From assembly GCF_011683955.1 (NCBI RefSeq), contig NZ_JAAQPI010000002.1, positions 262,157 through 326,156 of the forward strand: a stretch of DNA of 64,000 nt. Direction: 5' to 3'. This DNA is from Pseudomaricurvus alkylphenolicus. GTDB lineage: Bacteria > Pseudomonadota > Gammaproteobacteria > Pseudomonadales > Cellvibrionaceae. The first letter of the stretch is position 1. Each line of letters opens with the position of its first letter. The notes beneath the pieces are model-generated. The model saw only the letters and a list, made by a program, of their open reading frames with translations, ran no database searches and had not been told where the DNA came from. A program made the position numbers and the translations under genes. This document shows, piece by piece, positions 1-8,686 of this stretch.

Positions 1-1
1 C

Positions 2-247
2 ACTGAGATGCAAACCCGCATTCAGTATCGTTACGAATCCGCGGCCGTTCCGGAAGCCTGTCTGAACGAAGTGCTTGAGCTGCAGAAAATGTGTGGCGGT
101 CGTGCCATTTTTACCGACAGCCCACTGCAACGCTTCGTATTGGATATACTCGCCGGGCGGGCACATGTGGCCAACAACCCATATAAGTTTGGACAGAACT
201 ATGGCGGTGTTCAGCTGGGTCTGGAAAGCACCGACACCTTCCTTTAA
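2..247 (+). CDS. Flavin-dependent monooxygenase oxygenase component, C-terminal fragment (HsaA-like)
   Basis: Partial gene running in from the left edge; only about 81 C-terminal residues are present, ending in TAA. The visible part has the C-terminal helix pattern of class D flavin monooxygenases with an acyl-CoA-dehydrogenase fold (HsaA/HpaB-type): a GGRAIF segment, then PLQR, then the RAHVANNPYKFG stretch and a GGVQLG end. In steroid degradation HsaA hydroxylates the phenolic ring A of the 9,10-seco intermediate before extradiol cleavage. The assignment rests mainly on context: hydrolase, hydratase, dehydrogenase and aldolase genes of a meta-cleavage route follow directly. The substrate cannot be fixed from this fragment, and a related aromatic hydroxylase is possible. 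Confidence 0.65.
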   Translation, partial: TEMQTRIQYRYESAAVPEACLNEVLELQKMCGGRAIFTDSPLQRFVLDILAGRAHVANNPYKFGQNYGGVQLGLESTDTFL

Positions 248-280
248 AGCCAACCAGCAAAACACAGCAGAGTGCCAACT

Positions 281-1111
281 ATGAGCGTTCCAACAAAACC
301 TGTAAGCCAAAAAATCGAACTCGCCGATGGACTACAGATCGACTTTACGCGTATGGGCAAAGGCGAGCCTGTCGTCTTTCTGCAAGGCAGTGGTCCCGGC
401 GCCAGCGGTTGGATGAACTTCCGCTACAACGCCCAGCATTTTGTCGACCAGGGGTTTGAGGTCATTATCCCTGATCTGCCGGGCTTCGGCGACAGCGACA
501 AACCCGATACCGACTACACACTGGACTTTTTTGTGGAGTCGGTCGTAGGTTTTCTCGATCAGTTGGATCTCAACAGCGTCTCATTGGTGGGCAACTCTCT
601 GGGCGGCGCGGTCAGCCTCGGCGTCGCACTCGCGCACCCACAGCGAGTGGAAAAATTGATTCTGATGGGTTGCGGCGGCCTTGAAGATGTGGAGGTTTAC
701 TTCCAGACTATGGAAGGTATTCAGGCAATGACCAAGATTCCGCTCGGATCTCCCGAGTTTACGCCTGAATACCTGAAGGAAGTGCTGAAACTGATCGTGT
801 TTGATCCAAAACACATTACCGACGAATTGATTGAAGAGCGTTACCGAATTCTCAAAACACAGAATGCGAGCGTCTTCGGGCGCATGCGTATTCCCAATAT
901 TTCTTCGCGCTTAAACGAAATCAAAGTACCCGTGCTCGGCTTTTGGGGGGCTCAAGATCGCTTCTGTCCTATCAGTGGCGCGGAGAAAATTGTCCGCAGT
1001 TGCGATAACGCCAAAATGATCACACTGAGCCAGTGTGGTCACTGGGTGATGATTGAATACGCCGAACTGTTTAATCGCGAGTGCACAAACTTCCTCAGAG
1101 AAAATTCATGA
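281..1111 (+). CDS. hsaD: Alpha/beta hydrolase, meta-cleavage product hydrolase (HsaD/TesD-like)
   Basis: 276 residues, alpha/beta-hydrolase fold. Catalytic triad visible: Ser106 in GNSLGG, Asp near 226 in GAQDRF, and His near 254 in CGHW. The oxyanion region QGSGPGASGW near residues 35-44 is typical of C-C hydrolases acting on vinylogous diketo acids (HsaD, BphD, MhpC). The ATG at 281 is preferred over the in-frame GTG at 272 because AGCAGAG lies 8 bases upstream of it. The stop overlaps the next start (ATGA), so the two are probably translationally coupled. By family and context it cleaves the ring-opened seco-steroid to a 2-hydroxydienoate; another aromatic meta-cleavage substrate cannot be excluded. 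Confidence 0.8.
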   Translation: MSVPTKPVSQKIELADGLQIDFTRMGKGEPVVFLQGSGPGASGWMNFRYNAQHFVDQGFEVIIPDLPGFGDSDKPDTDYTLDFFVESVVGFLDQLDLNSVSLVGNSLGGAVSLGVALAHPQRVEKLILMGCGGLEDVEVYFQTMEGIQAMTKIPLGSPEFTPEYLKEVLKLIVFDPKHITDELIEERYRILKTQNASVFGRMRIPNISSRLNEIKVPVLGFWGAQDRFCPISGAEKIVRSCDNAKMITLSQCGHWVMIEYAELFNRECTNFLRENS

Positions 1112-1902
1112 GCCTGACAGAACAGCAGCACCGGCAACTGGGTCGGGAGCTATACGACGCCCTGCGTGGCGGCGAAACCCTGACGCCATTCAGCGATCGC
1201 TTTGAGAGCATCGAAATTGAAGATGCTTACCGTATTTCCGAACAGATGCTGGCACTTCGCCTGGAACTGGACGGAGAGAAGGTGGTTGGCAAAAAAATTG
1301 GCGTGACATCCGCAGCGGTACAGGAAATGCTCGGTGTTTTTCAACCTGACTTTGGCTTTTTGACTGATGCCATGGAAGTGACCAATCGCGACAGCGTCAC
1401 CATTGCCGGCAATCTGATTGCGCCCCGCGCAGAAGCGGAGATCGCCTTTTTACTAAAGCAGGATTTGCAGGGACCGGGCGTTACTGAAGCCGATGTACTG
1501 GAAGCGACAGAGTGCATTATGCCCTGTTTCGAAATTGTCGATTCCCGTATTCGGGATTGGAAGATCCGCATTCAGGATACCGTTGCCGATAACGCCTCCT
1601 GCGGTGTCTATGTGATCGGAGAAGAACGTCTGAACCCCCGCCAACTCAATCTGCCGGAACTTGAAGTCAAAGTCTTTAAAAACGGCAATCACATCAGCAG
1701 CGGAAAAGGTTCGGCCGTTCAAGGTAACCCGTTGACTGCTGTCGCCTGGCTGGCCAACACCCTGGGCGAATTTGGCATTCCATTTAATGCCGGAGAGGTG
1801 ATTCTTTCCGGATCGCTGGTTCCTCTCGAACCCGTGGTTGCGGGAGACCGCATGCATATGGAGCTGGTGGGGCTGGGTAGCGCCAGCATTGATTTTGCTT
1901 AA
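1108..1902 (+). CDS. hsaE: 2-hydroxypenta/hexa-2,4-dienoate hydratase (HsaE/MhpD family)
   Basis: 264 residues, fumarylacetoacetate-hydrolase-like hydratase. It shows the family signatures GKKIGVTS (about residues 60-67), the metal-binding PRAEAEIAF (about 106-114) and the C-terminal GSLVPLEPVVAGD. It adds water to the 2-hydroxydienoate released by the upstream hydrolase, giving a 4-hydroxy-2-oxo acid. The start is the ATG of the ATGA overlap with the hydrolase gene; an upstream in-frame GTG would overlap that gene by about 30 bases and is less likely. An 81-base gap follows before the dehydrogenase gene. Confidence 0.88.
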   Translation: MSLTEQQHRQLGRELYDALRGGETLTPFSDRFESIEIEDAYRISEQMLALRLELDGEKVVGKKIGVTSAAVQEMLGVFQPDFGFLTDAMEVTNRDSVTIAGNLIAPRAEAEIAFLLKQDLQGPGVTEADVLEATECIMPCFEIVDSRIRDWKIRIQDTVADNASCGVYVIGEERLNPRQLNLPELEVKVFKNGNHISSGKGSAVQGNPLTAVAWLANTLGEFGIPFNAGEVILSGSLVPLEPVVAGDRMHMELVGLGSASIDFA

Positions 1903-1983
1903 TCAACGATGATTGATCGACTGTGATTGAAGGGCAATTTTTAGAAGCCCCTGAACAACTGAACTCAAGACAGGACAAAGGTA

Positions 1984-2880
1984 ATGTCTAAGAAATTCAA
2001 GGCCGCCATTATCGGCCCCGGCAACATCGGCACTGACCTGCTGATGAAAGCCATGCGCTCCGACTGGATTGAACCCGTATGGATGGTGGGGATTGAAGAA
2101 TCCGAGGGTATCAAACGCGCTCGTGACTTCGGTATGAAGGTGTCCACCAATGGAGTGGATGGCATGGTGCCTCACATGAAGGAAGATGAGATTGATTTCG
2201 TCTTCGATGCCACCTCTGCCTATGTTCACGCGGAAAATTCCCGCAAAGTTAATGAGCAGGGCGCAATCATGATTGACTTGACGCCCGCCGCCATCGGCCC
2301 CTATTGCATCCCCCCGGTAAATCTTCAGGACTTATTGAAAGAAGGCCGCACCCCCAACGTCAATATGGTGACCTGTGGTGGCCAGGCAACAATTCCGATG
2401 GTAAACGCCGTTAGTCGCGTGCAGGCCGTGGAATACGGCGAAATCGTCGCGACCGTTTCCTCAAAGTCCGTCGGTCCCGGCACGCGCAAGAACATCGATG
2501 AATTCACCCGCACCACCGCTGGTGCAATCGAGCAGATCGGCGGTGCCGACAAAGGCAAAGCGATCATTATTGTTAACCCTGCTGAGCCACCTTTGATCAT
2601 GCGTGACACCATCCACTGCCTGACCAAAGACGAACCCAATCAGGAGCGGATCACAGAATCCGTGCTGGAAATGGTCAAGCAAGTCCAGAAATACGTACCT
2701 GGGTATACCCTTAAGAACGGGCCGGTTTTTGATGGGAATCGAGTCACCATTTTTATGGAAGTCGAAGGTCTCGGGGATTTTCTGCCGAAATACTCCGGCA
2801 ATCTGGACATTATGACCGCCGCCGCACTGCGTACTGCCGAAATGTATGCCGAGTCGATTCACAACGGCGATATCGCCTGA
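1984..2880 (+). CDS. hsaG: Acetaldehyde/propionaldehyde dehydrogenase, CoA-acylating (HsaG/MhpF/DmpF)
   Basis: 298 residues, the usual length. The N-terminal nucleotide-binding loop [11 protein letters not shown] is at about residues 10-20, the catalytic Cys is in MVTCGGQAT near residue 130, and NPAEPP is near residue 198. The enzyme converts the aldehyde from the partner aldolase to acetyl- or propionyl-CoA with NAD and CoA, normally channelling it through a complex with that aldolase. AGGA lies 8 bases before the ATG. The aldolase gene begins 16 bases downstream, as expected for a co-translated pair. In the steroid route the substrate is propanal; in phenol or phenylpropionate routes it is acetaldehyde. 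Confidence 0.9.
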   Translation: MSKKFKAAIIGPGNIGTDLLMKAMRSDWIEPVWMVGIEESEGIKRARDFGMKVSTNGVDGMVPHMKEDEIDFVFDATSAYVHAENSRKVNEQGAIMIDLTPAAIGPYCIPPVNLQDLLKEGRTPNVNMVTCGGQATIPMVNAVSRVQAVEYGEIVATVSSKSVGPGTRKNIDEFTRTTAGAIEQIGGADKGKAIIIVNPAEPPLIMRDTIHCLTKDEPNQERITESVLEMVKQVQKYVPGYTLKNGPVFDGNRVTIFMEVEGLGDFLPKYSGNLDIMTAAALRTAEMYAESIHNGDIA

Positions 2881-2896
2881 GCCCGGGAGAAACAAC

Positions 2897-3916
2897 ATGA
2901 ATTATCAAGGCAAGAAAATCACCTTGCATGACATGTGTCTGCGCGACGGCATGCACCCCAAACGGCACCAGATTTCTCTGGATGAAATGGTCGACATCGC
3001 CACCGGTCTCGATGATGCCGGCGTGCCCCTGATCGAGGTCACCCACGGGGATGGCCTTGGCGGCACTTCGGTTAACTATGGATTTCCCGCTCACACTGAT
3101 AAGGAATACCTGAGCACGGTGATCCCAAGAATGAAACGAGCCAAGGTGTCGGCTTTGCTGTTACCTGGCATAGGTACCGTGGATCATTTAAAAATGGCTG
3201 CCGACCTTGGTGTCAATACCATCCGTGTCGCCACTCACTGTACCGAAGCGGACGTCTCCGAACAGCACATTGGTATGGCCAGCGACATGGGGCTGGATAC
3301 CGTCGGCTTCTTGATGATGGCCCACATGATTTCGGCAGAGCAATTGTTGCAGCAGGCGCTGCTAATGGAGTCATACGGTGCCAACTGTATCTACTGTACA
3401 GATTCCGCCGGCTACATGTTGCCCCATCAGGTGACCGAGCGCATTCAACTGCTGCGCAGCCGGTTAAAGCCTGAAACCGAATTGGGTTTCCATGGGCATC
3501 ACAACCTGGGGCTGGGTGTGGCCAACTCCATGGCTGCGGTGGAAGCTGGAGCCAATCGTATTGATGGTTCCGCCGCCGGCCTGGGTGCGGGAGCCGGCAA
3601 TACACCACTGGAAGTCTTCGCTGCCGTACTGGATCGCCTCGAGGCCGATACCGGCGTCGATATATTTAAACTGATGGCGGTAGCCGAGGAAAAAGTCGTT
3701 CCCCTGATGGACGAACTGGTGCGCGTTGATCGTGATTCTCTGACACTGGGCTATGCCGGTGTTTATTCCTCCTTCTTGCTGTTTGCGAAACGGGCTGGCG
3801 AAAAATACGGTGTACCCTCGCAGGATATTCTGTTGGAAATGGCCAAACGCAAGGCAATTGGTGGCCAGGAAGACCTGATCGAAGATGTGGCAATGGAAAT
3901 GGCGGGCAGCCGATAA
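2897..3916 (+). CDS. hsaF: 4-hydroxy-2-oxovalerate/hydroxy-oxohexanoate aldolase (HsaF/MhpE/DmpG)
   Basis: 339 residues, DmpG-type class II pyruvate aldolase of the HMGL-like family. The opening segment [16 protein letters not shown] carries the catalytic Arg-Asp pair. Metal-binding His residues are in FHGHHNLG near residues 196-203, and the C-terminal communication domain (about 280-339) forms the channel to the dehydrogenase. It splits the 4-hydroxy-2-oxo acid into pyruvate and an aldehyde. The ATG at 2897 is chosen because GGGAGA sits 7 bases upstream; an in-frame start at 2846 would overlap hsaG. It is the last gene of the catabolic run, and no T-tract terminator follows it. Confidence 0.9.
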   Translation: MNYQGKKITLHDMCLRDGMHPKRHQISLDEMVDIATGLDDAGVPLIEVTHGDGLGGTSVNYGFPAHTDKEYLSTVIPRMKRAKVSALLLPGIGTVDHLKMAADLGVNTIRVATHCTEADVSEQHIGMASDMGLDTVGFLMMAHMISAEQLLQQALLMESYGANCIYCTDSAGYMLPHQVTERIQLLRSRLKPETELGFHGHHNLGLGVANSMAAVEAGANRIDGSAAGLGAGAGNTPLEVFAAVLDRLEADTGVDIFKLMAVAEEKVVPLMDELVRVDRDSLTLGYAGVYSSFLLFAKRAGEKYGVPSQDILLEMAKRKAIGGQEDLIEDVAMEMAGSR

Positions 3917-4000
3917 GAACAGGAAGCAAAGTTTCCTCATTTGATACAAACGGGACACACTGTTTTGTAGCACAAAGGCTACTGGATCAGTTGGCACTCT

Positions 4001-4028
4001 TATCAGACACCAACTAGAGTGTCTGATA
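4001..4028. promoter_or_regulatory. Perfect 10-bp inverted repeat, candidate operator
   Basis: TATCAGACAC, an 8-base spacer, then GTGTCTGATA: both arms match perfectly. It lies 85 bases after the aldolase stop and 67 bases before the TonB receptor start. No T-tract follows, so it is not an intrinsic terminator. The size and symmetry fit a dimeric TetR- or GntR-type operator. The assignment is inference. Confidence 0.5.
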
Positions 4029-4094
4029 TGCCCGAGGTTTTGTCGGAATTTGGCACTGGGTTCAAACTCCCGATTAAGCTAATATGGGCGCCAC

Positions 4095-6278
4095 ATGATA
4101 GCCAAGCAATACAAAACTATGAGTCCCATTCAGTTGCCACGCAGTCACAAGCAATCAGGACGGACCACTTCGAAGGCAGGAACGCCATCATCACTTACAC
4201 CCCTGGCGGTTGTAACCGCCGCCATGTGCTCACTGTCTGTACAAGGACAGGGGCTGACCGAAGAAGACCTTTTGAGCCGAATTCCCAGCGTTGCGTCTTC
4301 TACACGTATGGAACAACCGATTACTGAAGCCCCCTCTTCGGTAACCATTATTTCCCGCGAAATGATCGACGCGTTGGGCGCGCAGCACATCGCCGAAGTG
4401 TTCAAATTGGTACCCGGGTTCCAATCTTTTTATTCCAATGGCATGACTTTCGGTGTTACTGCCCATGGATTTACGGATAGAGACCCGCGCCGACTGGAAG
4501 TTCGCGTAAACGGTCGTTCCGTGTATATGCCACAATTGAACTCCGTATCCTGGGAGTCTCTGGGCGTGCTACCAAGCGATATTAGCCATATTGAGGTGGC
4601 TCGAGGCTCCAATGTCTCAGCCTACGGCTCCAACGCCATTCTGGGCGCGATCAATATCAAGACCAAAAGCCCGGTGGAAGCATCCGGCGGCAATATCTCG
4701 GTATCGGTAGGAAGCCAGTCCGAGCGGGTGATCAACAGCAACCAACAATTCGCCACCGACGAAATGTTCCTGTCGCTGCGAGCCGCATACAAAGAGACCG
4801 AAGGCTTTGATGGTATTAACGACCAATCCCACGTAGGCCATGTGGTGTTGTCCGGTGTTTACACTCCGACCATGGCCACTTCCTACAGTTTTGAAGTGGG
4901 CACCAGTCGCGGCTCCTTTGGCATCGGTGACACTGACCACCTGCACAGGATCACGGATGACGAACGGGATTCCAGCTGGCTCAACATCAACGGCGACTAC
5001 CGAGTCGACAACCAGCTTTGGAAAGCGCATTTGTCATACGCCAAACACGAGTATGACATCAGTCGCCAGGTACTCTTGTCGGAGCAAGCTGGAATTGATC
5101 CGCTGGAAGTCGGCGAATTGTTTCCTGGCCATGTGGATGAATTGGTGGAATTGGAAGAAGGTGCCCGGGACATGTCGGTCTGGATGGCCGAACTGGAGCA
5201 TCATTGGATCATCAACAATCACTGGAAAACCGTCTGGGGTCTGGGGGCCCGCGTCGACCGCGCCAAGAGCGACTGGCTCGCGGGCGATGGATATGTGGAT
5301 ACGCCCGTTTACTATGCCTTTGGGAATGTCGAGTGGAAGCTTAGCTCCAAGCTGGCCCTTAACCTGGGCTTGATGCTGGAAGACAAGGACAGTTTGGATA
5401 CAGAAGCCTCCCCCCGGCTTGCACTGAATTATCACTTCAACAGCAACCACCACTTACGCGTCGGGGCCACGAAGGCATATCGACAACCGGCGCTGATGGA
5501 GACCGATCGCCTGCGCGCCATTCGTTTTTCCAATGGCGACCTGGCACAGCTGATCGAGCGTTCCCATCCGAACATCAAGCCCGAAGAAGTGGATACCTAC
5601 GAAATCGGTTACCTGGGCTATTGGTTCGATCAAACTCTGAGCCTCGATGCCCGTGTGTTCCGTGAGGAAATTCGAGGCGCTATCGATCTTATTGACACCT
5701 ACACGGGTATTTGCGGCAATCTCGAAGCAGAGCCTGATTGGGTCATAGAGCTGGGCCAACGCTACTGCCTGCCCTTTAGCGTTGACGGTGAAAGTGGCGT
5801 GGTCCTCGATGACAAGGTCCGCGTAGTTGGCAATACCGCACTCTGGACGGTCGAGGGACTGGAAGCCGAAATGAGCTGGAAGCCCAGTGCCGACACTTTG
5901 CTAAACCTCAGCTACGCCTACCTCAACGCCGGCGGCCAGCGCACCAGAAAGGTACGCAGTTTCAGCTCCATCAGTCAACTTAGAGATGGAGCGCCAGAGC
6001 ATACGTTCAGTGCGCTATTCAGTCACAAGCTCACCCCAGAGTGGACCGTCAGTGGATTCGCTCAGTATGTGGAACTGATTGACTGGCGCAATGGCACCAG
6101 CGTTTGGGCACATTCGCGTGTGGACATGAGCCTGAGCCGCGAGTGGCAATTCAATGCCTACCAGGCCAAGGTAGCACTGGTTGGCCAAAATATCTTTAAC
6201 GATACCTACAACGAATACCAAAGGCACAACGAATTTGGCCGTCGTGCCTACATTTCGTTTAGTCTGAGCTGGTTATAA
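4095..6278 (+). CDS. TonB-dependent outer-membrane receptor
   Basis: 727 residues. A long N-terminal region (about 32 residues) precedes a hydrophobic signal core and a probable cleavage site after VQGQG. The plug domain follows (about residues 70-190: EAPSSVTIISREMIDALGAQ, then ISHIEVARGSNVSAYGSNAILGAINI). The remainder is a beta-barrel rich in alternating aromatic strands, ending in SFSLSWL with the terminal hydrophobic residue needed for barrel assembly. It imports a siderophore, vitamin or hydrophobic nutrient; the substrate is unknown. Its position after steroid-type genes suggests, but does not show, a nutrient role. Start uncertain: a second ATG is 24 bases downstream and neither has a clear ribosome-binding site. 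Confidence 0.88.
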   Translation: MIAKQYKTMSPIQLPRSHKQSGRTTSKAGTPSSLTPLAVVTAAMCSLSVQGQGLTEEDLLSRIPSVASSTRMEQPITEAPSSVTIISREMIDALGAQHIAEVFKLVPGFQSFYSNGMTFGVTAHGFTDRDPRRLEVRVNGRSVYMPQLNSVSWESLGVLPSDISHIEVARGSNVSAYGSNAILGAINIKTKSPVEASGGNISVSVGSQSERVINSNQQFATDEMFLSLRAAYKETEGFDGINDQSHVGHVVLSGVYTPTMATSYSFEVGTSRGSFGIGDTDHLHRITDDERDSSWLNINGDYRVDNQLWKAHLSYAKHEYDISRQVLLSEQAGIDPLEVGELFPGHVDELVELEEGARDMSVWMAELEHHWIINNHWKTVWGLGARVDRAKSDWLAGDGYVDTPVYYAFGNVEWKLSSKLALNLGLMLEDKDSLDTEASPRLALNYHFNSNHHLRVGATKAYRQPALMETDRLRAIRFSNGDLAQLIERSHPNIKPEEVDTYEIGYLGYWFDQTLSLDARVFREEIRGAIDLIDTYTGICGNLEAEPDWVIELGQRYCLPFSVDGESGVVLDDKVRVVGNTALWTVEGLEAEMSWKPSADTLLNLSYAYLNAGGQRTRKVRSFSSISQLRDGAPEHTFSALFSHKLTPEWTVSGFAQYVELIDWRNGTSVWAHSRVDMSLSREWQFNAYQAKVALVGQNIFNDTYNEYQRHNEFGRRAYISFSLSWL

Positions 6279-6300
6279 CCTGACTCGATGAAATTGAATC

Positions 6301-6339
6301 GGCTGCGGAGCAGAAACCTAATGCTTTTGCTCTGCCGCC
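6301..6339 (+). terminator. Imperfect hairpin after the TonB receptor gene
   Basis: GGCTGCGGAGCAGAA pairs with TTTTGCTCTGCCGCC across an 8-base loop (15 bp, one mismatch, two G-U pairs). It lies 22 bases past the receptor stop. No clean U-tract follows, so it may be a weak or Rho-assisted terminator, or a 3' stabiliser. Confidence 0.4.
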
Positions 6340-6517
6340 AATTCAAATAACGCCTCTGAAGCAACGTAACCTGCCTACAACACGCTTACCGCAGACTTGT
6401 TTTTATACAAATTGCACAGCACTTGAGCTGTCGCTTTTCCCTGCTTGCCTAATGCTCTCTAAAGGGCTATAAACGCCGTCATAATTGATGTGCGAAGTAA
6501 GTGGATATTCACTCTTA

Positions 6518-7465
6518 ATGGATTCAACACAAGCCAGCGCGGCCAGCGTCGCCCCCTCCTCCAGCTTTCGCCTAAAAGGCGGGCTGTTCCCTATGACCCT
6601 GCTGGAGTTGAAGCATTTCGATGCCGCTGACTTTGAGGCTGACCTGCAGAACAAGGTGTCTGAAGCACCCGCCTTCTTTCAACAGGCCCCAGTCGTCATC
6701 AGCGCCGAGCAACTGCAAACAGAATCCTTTGATTTGGACTCGTGCCTGTCCCTGTGTCGGCAATACGGTTTAATTCCTGTCGCACTTCGGGGCGGCAGTG
6801 AATCTCTGCAGGCCCTCGCACGCGAGTTGAATCTGGCGCAGATGGCGGAAAGCCGCCAGCGCGGCTCCCGCGTTGCAACCAATTCCGGGGGTGAGGAGCC
6901 CTCAGCTATGCAACAAGAGCCCTCAGCTCTACAACAAGAGCCCTCAGCTCTGCAACAAGAGCCTTCAGCGCCAACCGATGAACCACCGGTTCCTGAACAA
7001 CAACAGCTGTTGCCTCTGGACGAAAGCGAAGCGTCCCAATTAGAAGTGGATGCTGCTGACAGAGAAGCAAACGAATGTGTGGATCAGAGCAACGACGGCG
7101 TTGGCAGCACTGCAATCGAAACACCTCCTCCAGCTCCCATGCAGAGCAAGATCATCACCACTCCCGTGCGCTCTGGGCAGCAGGTGTATGCCGCCGGAGG
7201 TGATTTGATCGTGATGTCGTCGGTATCGGCGGGCGCGGAGATTTTGGCTGATGGCAACATTCACGTCTATGGTGCACTTCGTGGAAGAGCACTGGCGGGC
7301 GTAAGGGGCGACAGCAAGGCTCGAATTTTTTGTCAGAGCCTGGAGGCCGAATTGATTTCCATCGCCGGCAGCTTCAAGCTGGATGAAGATTTGCGTGGTG
7401 AACTGTGGAAAAAACCGGCACAGGCCAGTCTCAGCGATGAGGCTCTGAACATTACCGGCCTGTAA
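6518..7465 (+). CDS. minC: Septum site-determining protein MinC
   Basis: About 315 residues, longer than the usual 220-250. It inhibits FtsZ assembly at cell poles, recruited to the membrane by MinD. The N-terminal domain opens with FRLKGGLFPMTLLELKHFD. The C-terminal beta-helix domain (about residues 208-300) has the typical RSGQQVYAAGGDLIVM and HVYGALRGRALAG. The extra length is an acidic, Pro/Gln-rich linker (about residues 126-205) containing a three-copy seven-residue repeat. The ATG at 6518 gives a normal N-terminus; upstream starts at 6485/6488 are in frame and none has a good ribosome-binding site. First gene of minCDE. Confidence 0.92.
   Translation: MDSTQASAASVAPSSSFRLKGGLFPMTLLELKHFDAADFEADLQNKVSEAPAFFQQAPVVISAEQLQTESFDLDSCLSLCRQYGLIPVALRGGSESLQALARELNLAQMAESRQRGSRVATNSGGEEPSAMQQEPSALQQEPSALQQEPSAPTDEPPVPEQQQLLPLDESEASQLEVDAADREANECVDQSNDGVGSTAIETPPPAPMQSKIITTPVRSGQQVYAAGGDLIVMSSVSAGAEILADGNIHVYGALRGRALAGVRGDSKARIFCQSLEAELISIAGSFKLDEDLRGELWKKPAQASLSDEALNITGL
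6896..6970 (+). repeat. 21-bp in-frame tandem repeat inside minC
   Basis: Three full units (6896-6916, 6917-6937, 6938-6958) and a partial fourth (6959-6970). Units differ at only one to three positions and encode EPSA(M/L)QQ. As 21 is a multiple of three, gain or loss of a unit keeps the frame and changes only the linker length between the two MinC domains. Confidence 0.9.
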
Positions 7466-7521
7466 CCGGCCTCACACAAAACGGAAACATTAACGAACAA
7501 AACTTCCAAAGGAATATGACC

Positions 7522-8337
7522 TTGGCCAAGATAATTGTAGTGACCTCAGGAAAGGGCGGTGTTGGCAAGACCACCACCAGTGCAGCCATCAGCAGCGGCC
7601 TGGCCCTGCGCGGACACAAGACAGCGGTCATCGACTTTGACATCGGTCTGCGCAATCTCGACATCGTGATGGATTGCGAACGCCGGGTGGTCTATGACTT
7701 CGTCAACGTGATCAACGGTGAAGCCAACCTGAGGCAGGCGCTGATCAAAGACAAGCGCTGTGAAAACCTTTACATCCTGCCGGCATCCCAGACCCGCGAC
7801 AAAGATGCCCTTTCTCAGGAAGGTGTTGAGCGGGTCCTCAAAGAGCTGGACGAGGAGGGTTTCGAATTTATCATCTGCGACTCCCCCGCGGGCATCGAGC
7901 ACGGCGCCTTTATGGCTCTCTACTTTGCCGACATGGCCATTGTGGTTGCCAACCCCGAGGTCTCCTCGGTGCGCGATTCCGACCGTATTCTCGGCATTCT
8001 GCAGAGCAAGTCACGCCGCGCCGAGAACGGTGGCCAGGTGGAAGAACGCCTGTTGCTGACCCGCTACAATCCAGCCCGGGTCGCCAAGGGTGAAATGCTG
8101 GGCGTGGAAGATGTGGAGGAAATCCTGGCGACCAAATTGCTGGGTGTGATTCCCGAATCGGAATCGGTGCTGAAAGCGTCAAATCAGGGTGTGCCGGTAA
8201 TTCACGACGCCGACAGCAACGCCGGCCAGGCGTACGGTGACGCAGTCTCCCGCCTGCTCGGTGAGGAAGTGGACCACCGCTTCCTGTCTGTTGAACAAAA
8301 AGGCTTGCTGCAACGCCTGTTCAGGAGAAGTGCATGA
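7522..8337 (+). CDS. minD: Septum site-determining ATPase MinD
   Basis: 271 residues from a TTG start. Deviant Walker [10 protein letters not shown] is at residues 9-17, with switch regions [10 protein letters not shown] and CDSPAGIE. The C-terminus LLQRLFRR is an amphipathic membrane-targeting helix. MinD binds ATP, dimerises on the inner membrane, carries MinC and is released by MinE. An in-frame ATG at 7516 exists, but AAAGGA would lie only 2 bases from it against 8 bases from the TTG, and the TTG gives the canonical [12 protein letters not shown] beginning. It overlaps minE by 4 bases. Confidence 0.95.
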   Translation: MAKIIVVTSGKGGVGKTTTSAAISSGLALRGHKTAVIDFDIGLRNLDIVMDCERRVVYDFVNVINGEANLRQALIKDKRCENLYILPASQTRDKDALSQEGVERVLKELDEEGFEFIICDSPAGIEHGAFMALYFADMAIVVANPEVSSVRDSDRILGILQSKSRRAENGGQVEERLLLTRYNPARVAKGEMLGVEDVEEILATKLLGVIPESESVLKASNQGVPVIHDADSNAGQAYGDAVSRLLGEEVDHRFLSVEQKGLLQRLFRRSA

Positions 8338-8588
8338 GTATTTTTGACTATTTTCGCAACAACAAGAAAAACAGCGCTGCCATTGCCAAAGAGCGACTGC
8401 AGATTATCGTGGCTCATGAGCGCTCACAGCGCAACAAGCCTGACTATCTGCCCAAAATGCAACAGGAATTGCTGGAAGTGATTCGGCGCTATGTTGAAGT
8501 GGATCAGGATCAGGTGGAAGTGCAGCTGGACCAAAACGGTAACTGTTCTGTTTTGGAGCTGAACATTACGCTGCCAGAGGCTCGTTAA
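8334..8588 (+). CDS. minE: Cell division topological specificity factor MinE
   Basis: 84 residues, the usual size. The N-terminal membrane-targeting and anti-MinCD segment begins [20 protein letters not shown], followed by the dimerisation domain with [13 protein letters not shown]. MinE stimulates MinD ATPase and drives pole-to-pole oscillation. The ATGA overlap with minD and AGGAG 6 bases before the ATG show translational coupling. A strong terminator follows 34 bases after the stop. Confidence 0.95.
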   Translation: MSIFDYFRNNKKNSAAIAKERLQIIVAHERSQRNKPDYLPKMQQELLEVIRRYVEVDQDQVEVQLDQNGNCSVLELNITLPEAR

Positions 8589-8622
8589 AACCTATTTCAC
8601 CTGGATCATTGGCTAATGAACC

Positions 8623-8648
8623 AAAAAGGGGCGCGAGGCCCCTTTTTT
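8623..8648. terminator. Bidirectional intrinsic terminator between minE and the AGCS gene
   Basis: GGGGC, a 5-base loop, then GCCCC, flanked by five A upstream and six T downstream. It can stop transcription of minCDE from the left and of the convergent symporter gene from the right. Confidence 0.9.
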
Positions 8649-8686
8649 ACGATTGTTGCTTTTGACAGCTACCGGTTATTGCGCAA

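Noticed and set aside
4019-4327. 102-residue frame on + overlapping the TonB receptor start
   Set aside because: No homology-like features; out of frame with the receptor and starts inside the inverted repeat.
6896-6970. CRISPR-like repeat
   Set aside because: Units are contiguous without spacers and lie in frame in minC.
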